This document shows positions 16,178 to 24,778 of a stretch of 30,689 nt of DNA, piece by piece. Position numbers and translations under genes: made by a program. The number at the start of each line of letters is the position of its first letter. The stretch's first letter is position 1. Location: the NCBI GenBank assembly GCA_032122355.1, contig JAUMCS010000105.1, forward strand, positions 1 to 30,689, in the 5' to 3' direction. The stretch comes from RFTU01 sp032122355. GTDB taxonomy: Bacteria; Pseudomonadota; Gammaproteobacteria; Burkholderiales; Burkholderiaceae_C. The notes beneath the pieces are model-generated. The model did not search any database and was not told the origin of the DNA. It saw only the letters and a list, made by a program, of their open reading frames with translations.

Positions 16178-17653
16178 ATGGGAATATTAAGTGTGGCCAT
16201 TGGCTTGCCTATCGCGGTGGGCATTGTCTTGCTGGCCCTAGGTCGAGATGAGCATGCCCGTGTTGTGCGCTGGATGGCATTATTGGGTGCATTGGTGTCT
16301 TTTTTGGTTACTTTGCCCCTGATACAGCAGTTTGATCCCGCTTTTGTCGGTATGCAATTCCAAGAGAAGGTAACTTGGATAGAGCGCTTTAATGTGAATT
16401 ACCATTTGGGTGTCGATGGAATTTCTGTGTGGTTTGTGTTGTTAACCGCATTCATCACCATGATTGTGGTGGTTGCCGGCTGGGAAGTGATAACGGACAG
16501 AGTCAACCTTTACATGGGTTCTTTTTTGATTTTGTCGGGTTTGATGGTGGGCGTATTCGCTGCACTCGACGGCTTGCTGTTTTATGTGTTTTTTGAAGCT
16601 ACTTTGATTCCCATGTACATCATTATTGGTGTGTGGGGCGGTGCTAGGCGCGTGTATGCTGCGTTTAAGTTTTTTCTCTATACCCTCATGGGTTCGCTGT
16701 TAATGTTATTGGCCTTGTTGTACTTATATTATAAGTCCAATGGCAGTTTTGATATTCAAACATGGCATGCACTGCCACTACCGTTGAATGCGCAAACCTT
16801 GCTATTTTTTGCTTTCTTTGCCGCGTTTTCCGTTAAGGTGCCTATGTGGCCAGTGCATACCTGGTTGCCTGATGCCCACGTTGAGGCTCCTACAGGGGGT
16901 TCGGTGGTGCTGGCGGCCATCATGTTGAAGCTCGGTGCTTATGGCTTTTTACGCTTTAGCATGCCAATTGCCCCAGATGCAGCGCATGAATATGCCTGGC
17001 TGATGATTACCCTAAGTTTAGTGGCTGTGTTGTATATTGGTTTGGTGGCTTTGGTACAGCAAGATATGAAAAAGCTGGTGGCTTATTCATCCATTGCGCA
17101 CATGGGTTTTGTCACCTTGGGTTTTTTCTTGTTCAATGAGCTAGGCGTTGCCGGTGCGATTGTGCAAATGATCAGCCACGGTTTTGTCTCAGGTGCCATG
17201 TTTTTGTGCATCGGTGTACTCTATGATCGTGTGCATTCCCGTGAAATCGCCGCCTATGGCGGGGTAGCCAATACCATGCCTCGGTTTGCTGCGTTTGCGG
17301 TGTTTTTTGCGATGGCCAACTGTGGTTTGCCTGGTACCGGCGGGTTTGTGGGAGAATGGATGGTCATTTTGGCTGCGGTACAGCTCAATTTCTGGATCGG
17401 TTTGCTGGCTGCAACTACCCTGATTTTTGGCGCTGCCTACACCTTATGGATGGTGAAGCGCGTGTATTTTGGTGATGTGGCCAATGATCATGTGGCTCAA
17501 CTCACGGATGTCAATAAACGAGAATGGGCATTGTTGGCCGTATTGGCGGTGGCCGTTTTATGGATGGGTTTGTACCCCAAAGTATTTACGGATGTGATGC
17601 AAACTTCTATCAGCCATTTGTTACAACATCTGGCCGTATCTAAGTTAATTTGA
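16178..17653 (+). CDS. nuoM: NADH-quinone oxidoreductase subunit M
   Basis: NuoM is the second antiporter-like proton-pumping subunit of complex I. The 491-residue product has about 14 helices and the segments FYVFFEATLIPMYIIIGVWG, with the conserved membrane glutamate, and PVHTWLPDAHVEAPTGGSVV. GCGGAGA before the start is a fair ribosome binding site. A 57-base spacer separates it from nuoL, the longest gap within the operon, but no terminator is visible there. Confidence 0.97.
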   Translation: MGILSVAIGLPIAVGIVLLALGRDEHARVVRWMALLGALVSFLVTLPLIQQFDPAFVGMQFQEKVTWIERFNVNYHLGVDGISVWFVLLTAFITMIVVVAGWEVITDRVNLYMGSFLILSGLMVGVFAALDGLLFYVFFEATLIPMYIIIGVWGGARRVYAAFKFFLYTLMGSLLMLLALLYLYYKSNGSFDIQTWHALPLPLNAQTLLFFAFFAAFSVKVPMWPVHTWLPDAHVEAPTGGSVVLAAIMLKLGAYGFLRFSMPIAPDAAHEYAWLMITLSLVAVLYIGLVALVQQDMKKLVAYSSIAHMGFVTLGFFLFNELGVAGAIVQMISHGFVSGAMFLCIGVLYDRVHSREIAAYGGVANTMPRFAAFAVFFAMANCGLPGTGGFVGEWMVILAAVQLNFWIGLLAATTLIFGAAYTLWMVKRVYFGDVANDHVAQLTDVNKREWALLAVLAVAVLWMGLYPKVFTDVMQTSISHLLQHLAVSKLI

Positions 17654-17673
17654 AATATCTGCGGATCAATAGC

Positions 17674-19155
17674 ATGAACTTACATAATTGGATGGCGATC
17701 AGCCCTGAGATTTTTCTTCTGATCATGGCGTGTACGGTCGCTTTGGTCGATTTGTTTGTAGTGGATGCGCAGCGCCGATTGACCTTTTGGTTAACGCAGG
17801 GTTCTTTGGCTGTGGTGGCATGGTTGCGTTTGTCCTCGCTATTCGGGGGAGAAACGCTGTATGCCTTAAACAATATGGTGGTGGTGGATCCCATGGGGCA
17901 GTTGCTCGGTTTGGTGGCCACCCTGGCCGTAATGGCTTCAATCGTTTATGCGCAACCCTATTTGTATCCGCGTGCCATGCTCAAAGGCGAGTTTTTTGTG
18001 TTGGCCATGATGGTTTTATTGGGTATCAATGTCATGGTATCGGCCAATCATTTGTTGGTGGTGTATTTAGGCTTGGAGGTCATGAGTTTGAGCTTATATG
18101 CATTGGTGGCACTCCGGCGCGATGATGGTGAAGCCACTGAGGCTGCGATGAAGTACTTTGTGCTTGGCGCCATTGCCAGTGGCTTTTTGCTTTATGGGCT
18201 GTCCATGATTTATGGTGCTACTGGTACGCTAGTAATATCTGAGGTTTTGAGTCTGTTGGTGCAGGGTAATATCAACTCGATGGTGCTGGTGTTTGGCTTG
18301 GTATTCATTGTGGCAGGTTTAGGCTTTAAGTTGGGGGTGGCACCTTTTCATATGTGGGTGCCCGATGTGTATCAGGGCGCACCCACGGCCATTTCAGTAC
18401 TGATTGCCGGTGCGCCTAAATTAGCGGCTTTCGGTATTTGTATACGTTTGCTGGTTGAGGGCTTGTTGAGTATGGTCGTAGAGTGGCAGCAAATGATCAT
18501 GGTGATGGCTGTGGCCTCATTGGTGATCGGTAATTTGGCTGCTATAGCCCAAACTAATTTAAAGCGCATGTTGGCTTATTCAGCTATTGGGCAAATCGGC
18601 TTTATGTTGCTGGGGTTGACATCCGGTGTGGTGAGTGGTCATACTCTATTGGCAGGTAATGCTTATAGTTCGGCTTTGTTTTACTTGCTGACATATGTGC
18701 TGACGACGGTGGGTTCGTTCGGCTTGATCATGTTGCTCTCACGTGATGGATTTGAGGCGGAAAATCTGTCAGATTTTGCCGGACTGGGTGTGCGTAAGCC
18801 TTGGATGGCTGCGGCCATGACGGTGTTTATGTTCTCGCTGGCTGGGATTCCTCCGACGATGGGCTTTTATGCTAAGTTTGCCGTGTTGCAGTCTTTGATC
18901 ACCACCAATGTGCCCAGCTATTTTGTGTTGGCCTTGATTGCGGTATTGATGTCTTTGATTGCCGCTTTTTATTATTTGCGCGTGATTAAGGTGATGTACT
19001 TTGATGAAAGCACACTGCCTGTGCTGAAAGAATCCACACGTGGAGCCGATGTGCTGCTGATGTTGAACGCCAGCGCAGTTTTGATACTGGGTTTGATGCC
19101 CAGCGGTTTGATTGCAGTTTGCCGTGATGTGATTGTGCGTTCTTTGGCTTCGTGA
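17674..19155 (+). CDS. nuoN: NADH-quinone oxidoreductase subunit N
   Basis: NuoN is the third antiporter-like subunit, next to NuoK in the membrane arm. The 493-residue product has about 14 helices, with VVYLGLEVMSLSLYALVAL carrying the membrane glutamate and PFHMWVPDVYQGAPTAISV in the central pumping region. The frame extends to a TTG at 17650 overlapping nuoM, but the ATG at 17674, about ten bases after GCGGA, begins the normal N-terminus MNLHNW. This ends the canonical nuo operon. Confidence 0.97.
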   Translation: MNLHNWMAISPEIFLLIMACTVALVDLFVVDAQRRLTFWLTQGSLAVVAWLRLSSLFGGETLYALNNMVVVDPMGQLLGLVATLAVMASIVYAQPYLYPRAMLKGEFFVLAMMVLLGINVMVSANHLLVVYLGLEVMSLSLYALVALRRDDGEATEAAMKYFVLGAIASGFLLYGLSMIYGATGTLVISEVLSLLVQGNINSMVLVFGLVFIVAGLGFKLGVAPFHMWVPDVYQGAPTAISVLIAGAPKLAAFGICIRLLVEGLLSMVVEWQQMIMVMAVASLVIGNLAAIAQTNLKRMLAYSAIGQIGFMLLGLTSGVVSGHTLLAGNAYSSALFYLLTYVLTTVGSFGLIMLLSRDGFEAENLSDFAGLGVRKPWMAAAMTVFMFSLAGIPPTMGFYAKFAVLQSLITTNVPSYFVLALIAVLMSLIAAFYYLRVIKVMYFDESTLPVLKESTRGADVLLMLNASAVLILGLMPSGLIAVCRDVIVRSLAS

Positions 19156-19188
19156 GGTGCCAAATTTCTCAGGTTTCAAAGGGCGCTT

Positions 19189-19494
19189 GTGATCTCTGAG
19201 TTGATATCTTGGGGTTTGATGGGCTGGGGTTTGTGCATGGCAAATTTCCCCTTTTTTACCAATAGGTGGTTGCTTATTGGCCCAAGTAAAAACGCCGTAC
19301 ATCAAAATCACTTTGTCTGGTTAATACCGGAACTCTTATTCGGCTTTGCTTTATTTATTACCGCCGGCTGGGTGGGGGAAATGACACTGGGGCAAAGGCA
19401 CAGCCAAGGCTGGGAGTTTTATGTAGTGATGCTTTGTTTATTTCTGACTTTTGCTTTCCCCGGATTTATTTGGCGTTTTTTGAGAAGGGCTTGA
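19189..19494 (+). CDS. DUF2818-type small membrane protein
   Basis: The 101-residue product has three predicted membrane helices (about 3-20, 41-62 and 74-95), short loops and a basic end RFLRRA. Position directly after nuoN and overall character fit the DUF2818 family, which follows nuoN in many betaproteobacteria and has no known function. The GTG at 19189 is used as start; an ATG at 19219 would remove part of the first helix and is less likely. Its placement suggests a role linked to complex I assembly or membrane insertion, but this rests on context only. It is the last plus-strand gene before a convergent junction. Confidence 0.7.
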   Translation: MISELISWGLMGWGLCMANFPFFTNRWLLIGPSKNAVHQNHFVWLIPELLFGFALFITAGWVGEMTLGQRHSQGWEFYVVMLCLFLTFAFPGFIWRFLRRA

Positions 19495-19508
19495 GGCCCT
19501 AGAAACGC
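19473..19508. terminator. Two-tier palindrome at the convergent gene junction
   Basis: Outer arms GCGTTT (19473-19478) and AAACGC (19503-19508) flank an inner hairpin AGGGC-TTGAG-GCCCT (19486-19500). The structure covers the 3' end of the DUF2818 gene and reaches the stop codon of the opposite pabB-pabC gene; the two stops are only 13 bases apart. There is no T tract after the inner stem on either strand, so termination is possible for both genes but unproven. Confidence 0.35.
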
Positions 19509-21358
19509 TAAAGATTATCAACAACGGTAGCCTTCAACCAGCCCCGCAAGCTGTTAAAGAACGCCACCTGTGTGGCAGCGTGCAAATCGGCTATGGTGAG
19601 TTTGGCCTCAGAAATGATTTTGCGTTGTAGCAATTCCTCACGCATCACTCCAGGCAGCAGCCCGCACTCGCTGGCAGGTGTGAGCCACTGACCATCGAGT
19701 TCAAGCGCAATGTTGCCAAATGTCCCTTCCGTGAGCTCCTGCTTGTCATTCCATAGAATCCAATCAAAAATGCCACTGGGTTTTTCTGATTGGAAAGCAT
19801 CGTACACTTCACGCCGGGTGGTTTTGTAGAAGATAAATTCATTCATCCATGCCGGCTGTGGGATGGGCTTTGGGGCTAGTGCTAAATGTACGGGTTGATG
19901 GGGCATGGTGGGTTCTAGGGCCTGAACTTGAGAGGCTAATTTCCCCTTGCGTGAAAGGGTAAGGCGAACCCGCCAACTGCCTTTTGAGTGCTTTTGGGCT
20001 AATTTTTCAAGGTAGGCGTGAACACAATCCTCGCACCACTGAAGCCCGAAGTACGCTGCACAGCGCGACATACGGGCTATGTGCAATGGCAATCGGTGAT
20101 AGTGGCCTTGCTCTAGCCGCAGGGTTTCTAGCGCAAAAATGGGCGCTGCAGCGCGGTGCAAAAAGCGGCGTTTGGTTTGCCATTCCGCCAGCTCATCCTG
20201 CGCCGTGGAATCAAAAGTGATGCCGCTGCCAATGCCACATAAAAGCTCGCCCGAAGCGTTAACCTCAACGGTTCTGATGGGTACGTTGAACGTGCAGGCA
20301 CCCCCGGGCTGGATGAGGCCTACCGCGCCACAGTACCACCCTCGGGGGTGGGGATTTTCCAATTCCTGAATGATCTGCATCGATCGAACCTTGGGTGCAC
20401 CCGTGACCGAACCACAGGGGAAGAGGGTTTGAAAAATGGTACTTAATGCCGTGTTGGGGCGGGTTTGTGCGGTGACAGTGGATGTCATTTGCCACACCGT
20501 GGGCAGGGCATGCAGTTCAAATAGGCGCGATGTTTCTACCGTGCCTAGCAGGGCTATTCGTGACAGATCATTGCGCAACAAATCGACTATCATTAAATTT
20601 TCAGCCCGTTCTTTCTCGCTTTTTTGGAGTTCTTGGGCGTTATGTGCATCTGTCTGTGGTTGGGTGCCTCGAGGTGCCGTGCCTTTCATGGGTTGGGTGC
20701 TGATGCGGCCTGCACCGTGATGCTCTGAGGGAGGTCGCCAATCAAAAAATAATTCGGGTGACACACTGGCAATGCCGCCCAAGTTGCCTTCATTTCGCAG
20801 AAACAGCGAGAAGCCTCCTGGCTGGGCTTCGTGTAGTGATAGAAAATACCGACTGAGGTGAAAATCAGGTGATGGTTGCGCTTTCAGCCGTGTGGTGAGA
20901 TTGACTTGATAACAATCACCAGCTTCTATCCACTCATGAATGCGTTGGATGGATGCGGTTTGTTGAGTGAACTCACCTTGATCTACCCAATCTAAAACCA
21001 TGGGCGCACAAGCTTCATCCATGTCAGGCCACGGTTCAGGTGCAGAGTGCCAAATATAAAATTCAGCTATAGCGCCATGGCTTGGTGCTGTACTCAGTGA
21101 AGAATCGAGTGCAGATGCCGCCTCATAACGCAGACCACCCAGCACCCATGCCCCATCACAAGCCGCTCGGTGGGCACTGTCAATCACCGTAAGCAGTTGT
21201 TCGGGCTGATAAGCGATGAGGCGTTGATGGGGGGGGTGATAAAAGGCCCCTTTGATTCGATCAGAGCTTGCACGAGCAAGAGGTTGATGCGGGAAATCAA
21301 ATGCTGCCCAGAGCCGGCTTAATGCGGATGCGGGCGGTTCTGTTGAATCAGAGGTCAT
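19508..21358 (-). CDS. pabB: Aminodeoxychorismate synthase component I fused to 4-amino-4-deoxychorismate lyase
   Basis: One protein of about 616 residues combines two steps to p-aminobenzoate, the folate precursor: amination of chorismate (PabB) and release of pyruvate (PabC). The PabB part has MKGTAPRG with the catalytic lysine (K225), KSEKERAENLMIVDLLRNDL and FPCGSVTGAPKVRSM. The PabC part (about 408-616) starts at ALETLRLEQG and has the PLP lysine in FYKTTRREVYD (K512) and LTEGTFGNIAL. Fused forms are common in bacteria. A TTG start at 21388, with GAGG ten bases upstream, is an alternative to the ATG used here. The glutaminase partner PabA is not in the window. Confidence 0.92.
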   Translation of the reverse strand: MTSDSTEPPASALSRLWAAFDFPHQPLARASSDRIKGAFYHPPHQRLIAYQPEQLLTVIDSAHRAACDGAWVLGGLRYEAASALDSSLSTAPSHGAIAEFYIWHSAPEPWPDMDEACAPMVLDWVDQGEFTQQTASIQRIHEWIEAGDCYQVNLTTRLKAQPSPDFHLSRYFLSLHEAQPGGFSLFLRNEGNLGGIASVSPELFFDWRPPSEHHGAGRISTQPMKGTAPRGTQPQTDAHNAQELQKSEKERAENLMIVDLLRNDLSRIALLGTVETSRLFELHALPTVWQMTSTVTAQTRPNTALSTIFQTLFPCGSVTGAPKVRSMQIIQELENPHPRGWYCGAVGLIQPGGACTFNVPIRTVEVNASGELLCGIGSGITFDSTAQDELAEWQTKRRFLHRAAAPIFALETLRLEQGHYHRLPLHIARMSRCAAYFGLQWCEDCVHAYLEKLAQKHSKGSWRVRLTLSRKGKLASQVQALEPTMPHQPVHLALAPKPIPQPAWMNEFIFYKTTRREVYDAFQSEKPSGIFDWILWNDKQELTEGTFGNIALELDGQWLTPASECGLLPGVMREELLQRKIISEAKLTIADLHAATQVAFFNSLRGWLKATVVDNL

Positions 21359-21419
21359 GGGAAGTTCGCTATCACTATCAATCAGCAAGCAGAATTTGCC
21401 TCAATGATACTAGTGGATA

Positions 21420-22220
21420 CTAGCGATCTTGCCGATTGAATGAAATGATGATGACGGGCGGCACGCTGCCATCGGTATCACGGGGCAGTATTTCTGTTCG
21501 ATCAATCGCGCGTAAAACGGCCTCATCCCAATCGCGCACACCACTGCTTTTAATCAGCTTACGGCTCATGATCGTGCCATCCATGCTCAACCGTACTTCA
21601 ACTTCGGCCGTTTTATCATCGTAGAGTAAATCCGAAGAGTACACGATATTGGGTTTGATACGGGCTTTGATGCGTCCCGCATAGCTGGCAGAGGGGCCTG
21701 AGCTTTGAGTGGCTGAACCCGTACCTTTGGGGTCTTTGGAAGCTTTGGCCATTCCGGTGATCCGTGCCAAGTTTTCCGCGCGGCGTTTTTCCGCCTCTTT
21801 TTCTTCCGATTTCTGGGCTTTTTCTTTGAGCATTTGCTCGTGCTTGACTTTCTTTTCTTTTTCGAGACGAAGCTTTTCCAATTCTTGCTGTTTTTTCTTT
21901 TCTAAACGCTGTTTTTCAAGCGCAATATCCACCGATGGGCGTTCGGGCTCGATTTTCTTCTCTGGTGTGGGCGGAGGGGGCTCTGGGGTCGGCTTGGGTT
22001 CAGGTTTTGCAACCGTTTCAAGATGGGTTGGTGCAGCCTCTATAGGGATACTCGACCATAATTCCGCACTGGCAGAAATGGTATTGTGTCGCGGCCAGTT
22101 CATGGCTAGTGTCATTGAAATCAACAGCACCGTGTGGGCTGTGAATGCAATCAAGCCACCGGTACCCCAATGATTGGGGCGTAAGGGGCGTAGGGGGTCT
22201 GAATGAAAGCGCATACCCAT
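21420..22220 (-). CDS. tolA: Cell envelope protein TolA
   Basis: TolA links the inner-membrane TolQR motor to the periplasm and outer membrane, supporting envelope constriction during division. The 266-residue product has one N-terminal membrane helix (about 19-42), a Pro-rich stretch (KPEPKPTPEPPPPTPEKK), a long Lys/Glu helix (about 100-150) and a C-terminal TonB/TolA-like domain with AEVEVRLSMDGTI and DEAVLRAIDRT. It is much shorter than E. coli TolA (421 aa), mainly in the helical stalk. The frame opens with a TTG at 22232 overlapping the tolR stop; the ATG at 22220 is preferred, though its Shine-Dalgarno is poor. The next gene is pabB-pabC, not tolB. Confidence 0.92.
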   Translation of the reverse strand: MGMRFHSDPLRPLRPNHWGTGGLIAFTAHTVLLISMTLAMNWPRHNTISASAELWSSIPIEAAPTHLETVAKPEPKPTPEPPPPTPEKKIEPERPSVDIALEKQRLEKKKQQELEKLRLEKEKKVKHEQMLKEKAQKSEEKEAEKRRAENLARITGMAKASKDPKGTGSATQSSGPSASYAGRIKARIKPNIVYSSDLLYDDKTAEVEVRLSMDGTIMSRKLIKSSGVRDWDEAVLRAIDRTEILPRDTDGSVPPVIIISFNRQDR

Positions 22221-22228
22221 AAAGGGGT

Positions 22229-22657
22229 TCAATCACCTAATTTCACAGAAAGGCCTACACGTTTTACGCCGGCTCGTTGCAAGGTATCCATGACTTTGAC
22301 AACCGCTTCATATTTGACACTTTTGTCCCCAGAGATGACCACGGGTACATCAGACTGACCATTTTGGAGTTGCGCCACTTTTTTCGTTAAATCCTGAACC
22401 CGAACAGCGGTAAATTCATCTCCATCGGATCGGATGCGAAGCTTGCTGATGTCCTCAACCATTATCTCGATAACTTGGGTGGGGCGTTGTTGAGCTTTGC
22501 CTACGCTGGGCAAATCAATCACGCCCGTGGTGATGAGAGGTGCGCTGACCATGAAAATAATCAACAGTACCAACATCACATCAATAAACGGCACCATATT
22601 GATTTCGGCCATGCCGCGACGGCGTGACCTGCTGCTACGACCTAATACGCTAGCCAT
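22229..22657 (-). CDS. tolR: Tol-Pal system protein TolR
   Basis: TolR works with TolQ as a proton-driven motor of the ExbD/TolR family. The 142-residue product has a short basic cytoplasmic start, one membrane helix (about 22-42) with the essential membrane aspartate D26 in INMVPFIDVMLVLLIIFMV, and a periplasmic domain ending VKRVGLSVKLGD. It follows tolQ by one base, so the two are probably translated together. Confidence 0.95.
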   Translation of the reverse strand: MASVLGRSSRSRRRGMAEINMVPFIDVMLVLLIIFMVSAPLITTGVIDLPSVGKAQQRPTQVIEIMVEDISKLRIRSDGDEFTAVRVQDLTKKVAQLQNGQSDVPVVISGDKSVKYEAVVKVMDTLQRAGVKRVGLSVKLGD

Positions 22658-22658
22658 C

Positions 22659-23363
22659 TTAGTAACCTGCGGTAGTGGAGGATGAAGCGTTAGTGGACGC
22701 TACTGTACTGCGCTGCAGTATGTTGGAGAACTCTTCAATAAAAGTTTCTAGCTGTATGGCGGTGCGATCAATGTCACGTGAGAAGCGGTTATAAGCTACA
22801 ACGGCTGGAATAGCCGCAAACAAGCCAATCGCAGTGGCCACCAGGGCTTCCGCAATGCCGGGTGCTACAGTGGCTAGCGTGACTTGTGTGAGGTTGGATA
22901 AGCCTACGAATGCGTGCATGATCCCCCAAACCGTACCAAATAATCCTACGTAAGGGCTAACAGAGGCGACAGACCCCAGAAAACTTAGGCCACTTTCAAT
23001 GACATCCAATTCACGTTGGAAACTCGCGCGCATAGACCTTCTCGCACCATCTAACTGTAATTGAATGTCGAGGCGACGCTCACGCAATTTCAGGAATTCG
23101 CGCATGCCATTGGCAAAAATGCGACCCATAGGAGCTGCCGGCGGTTGGGTGCCCGAAGATTGATACAGATCTTGCAGGCTTTTACCCGACCAGAATTCGC
23201 GCTCAAACCCTTCGTTGAGTTTTCGAATTTGGCGTAAACCCAAAAGCTTGCTGAAAATGACTGTCCAGCTAAGTAGGGATATGGCCAGAAGCAAAGCCAT
23301 AACCAGCTGTACAACCAAACTGGCTTCCAAAATGAGGGCGATGATGGAAAGATCTTGATTCAT
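22659..23363 (-). CDS. tolQ: Tol-Pal system protein TolQ
   Basis: TolQ is the channel subunit of the TolQR motor, of the MotA/TolQ/ExbB family. The 234-residue product has three membrane helices (about 15-37, 130-155 and 170-195), with the signature GLFGTVWGIMHAFVGL and TLATVAPGIAEALVATAIGL containing the conserved threonine residues near the proton path. It is located between ybgC and tolR in the order usual for proteobacteria. Confidence 0.95.
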   Translation of the reverse strand: MNQDLSIIALILEASLVVQLVMALLLAISLLSWTVIFSKLLGLRQIRKLNEGFEREFWSGKSLQDLYQSSGTQPPAAPMGRIFANGMREFLKLRERRLDIQLQLDGARRSMRASFQRELDVIESGLSFLGSVASVSPYVGLFGTVWGIMHAFVGLSNLTQVTLATVAPGIAEALVATAIGLFAAIPAVVAYNRFSRDIDRTAIQLETFIEEFSNILQRSTVASTNASSSTTAGY

Positions 23364-23376
23364 AAAAGAGTAGTCC

Positions 23377-23805
23377 TTAAATTCTTTTGAGCGCTAAAGA
23401 CAGTGCTTGCGGAAAGCGTCGGGGTTTCATATGTATAGGGTCTACGCAGCCTATGCGGATTCGGGTTTGTGCCAGCAGTACCGCATCGCGCCAGGCATGT
23501 TGAATGAGGTTCATGCTGACTTGTTTGATTTGCTCAGCTTCAACGGTGATTTTGAGACTGTCATCTAAGCGAGCGGGCGCATGGTATTGAATCTGCGCAT
23601 CACTCACTACAAAAATCGCAGGCCCGCTTTCATCTATGCCATGTTGCATGAGTTTGTCTTGTTCAATGCCGACTGAACGCAGCCACTCGGTGCGAGCGCG
23701 TTCAAAAAACTTGAGATAGTTGGCATAAAAAACAACACCCCCGGCATCGGTATCTTCCCAATACACGCGGACATTATGGGTATGCAAGCAAATTGGGGCC
23801 TTCAT
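23377..23805 (-). CDS. ybgC: Acyl-CoA thioesterase of the Tol-Pal cluster
   Basis: YbgC is a hotdog-fold thioesterase that hydrolyses acyl-CoA and is usually encoded ahead of tolQ; its link to the Tol system is not settled. The 142-residue product has the signature VYWEDTDAGGVVFYANYLKF with the catalytic aspartate D20, followed by ERARTEWLRSVG. It overlaps the end of nusB by four bases and lies 13 bases before tolQ, joining the riboflavin/nusB group to the tol group in one transcript. Confidence 0.95.
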   Translation of the reverse strand: MKAPICLHTHNVRVYWEDTDAGGVVFYANYLKFFERARTEWLRSVGIEQDKLMQHGIDESGPAIFVVSDAQIQYHAPARLDDSLKITVEAEQIKQVSMNLIQHAWRDAVLLAQTRIRIGCVDPIHMKPRRFPQALSLALKRI

Positions 23806-24257
23806 GCGGAGGTAGTGCGAGCTTGTATTTCTGTGCTTCTGGTTTCGGCTGCGATACGATCGAGGACACCGTTGACAAATTTATGGCCATCCGTTGCCCC
23901 GTAAAGTTTGGCCAGTTCCACGGCCTCATTGATCACAACACGATAAGGAATTTCCGGACTGTGCACCAGCTCCCAGGTGCCGATCATGAGCACCGCGTGT
24001 TCAATCGGCGATAGTTCTTGAATTTGTCGATCAATATGCTGGGCGATCACACTATTAAGTGCTGCGCAATCTTGAATACAACCTTGCAGTAGCAAATTAA
24101 AATGCCGTTTGTCGCATTCAGGATATTCGTCAAATTCATGCGCGTGCGACAAAATCAAACCCGTGTCATCAGGCGACATGAGCCATTGATAAAGCCCTTG
24201 CAATGCGACTTCGCGCGAGCGTCGTCGGGCTGATTTTTTAGGAGAAGGCGCATTCAT
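23802..24257 (-). CDS. nusB: Transcription antitermination protein NusB
   Basis: NusB pairs with S10 (NusE) on boxA RNA to prevent early termination in rRNA operons. The 151-residue all-helical product has RRRSREVALQGLYQWLMS near the start, SPIEHAVLMIGTWEL in the middle and VVINEAVELAKLYGATDGHK towards the end, all standard for the family. It overlaps ribH by four bases and ybgC by four bases. The ribH-nusB pairing is widespread in proteobacteria. Confidence 0.96.
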   Translation of the reverse strand: MNAPSPKKSARRRSREVALQGLYQWLMSPDDTGLILSHAHEFDEYPECDKRHFNLLLQGCIQDCAALNSVIAQHIDRQIQELSPIEHAVLMIGTWELVHSPEIPYRVVINEAVELAKLYGATDGHKFVNGVLDRIAAETRSTEIQARTTSA

Positions 24258-24763
24258 GTTGGGTTCAGGGTGTATCGAGGGTGGTAGTTTCTTTGAAGGA
24301 GCGCCATTTCAACCGCTGCATGTGCAGCCTCAGCCCCTTTGATTTTTGCTCTTGCCCAAGCCTGCTCGCGAGATTCCACCGTGAGAATGGTATTCACAAT
24401 CGGTAGTTGATGATCAAGGCTAATTCGGTTGAGGCCCGCTGCACTTTCATTGGCGACCAATTCAAAGTGATAGGTTTCGCCGCGAATAATACAGCCTAAG
24501 GCAATCAAAGCATCAAAGCGAGTGGGGCTGAGTGCCAAGGTTTGAAGGGCTATGGGAATTTCAAGCGCGCCTGGAACTTCAAGCCCCGCAATTTGCTCTG
24601 CTGGTAAACCATAGGCCGCTAATTGGCCGAGGCATGCATCTAGGGTTGATTGAGTGATTTTTTCATTGAATCGCGAACGAACCCACCCTATTCTAAGGGG
24701 GTGCCTGAGTTCGCCTAAAGATTCAAGGTTGAGGCAAAAAGGATGATGGGTAACTTGTAGCAT
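24254..24763 (-). CDS. ribH: 6,7-dimethyl-8-ribityllumazine synthase
   Basis: RibH condenses 5-amino-6-ribitylaminouracil with 3,4-dihydroxy-2-butanone 4-phosphate, the penultimate step to riboflavin. The 169-residue product has RSRFNEKIT, the substrate-binding EVPGALEIPIALQ, and GCIIRGETYHFELVANES, with the histidine that acts in catalysis. It follows ribBA by 15 bases, so two successive steps of one pathway are made together. Confidence 0.96.
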   Translation of the reverse strand: MLQVTHHPFCLNLESLGELRHPLRIGWVRSRFNEKITQSTLDACLGQLAAYGLPAEQIAGLEVPGALEIPIALQTLALSPTRFDALIALGCIIRGETYHFELVANESAAGLNRISLDHQLPIVNTILTVESREQAWARAKIKGAEAAHAAVEMALLQRNYHPRYTLNPT

Positions 24764-24778
24764 GAGTATGAATAAGGC

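Noticed and set aside
18769..19311. 180-residue minus-strand open frame over the end of nuoN
   Set aside because: It is antisense to nuoN, rich in His and Gln, and has no start signal or known fold.
21709..22173. 154-residue plus-strand open frame opposite tolA
   Set aside because: Its Ser/Phe repeat-like composition is simply the reverse reading of the Lys/Glu-rich TolA stalk.
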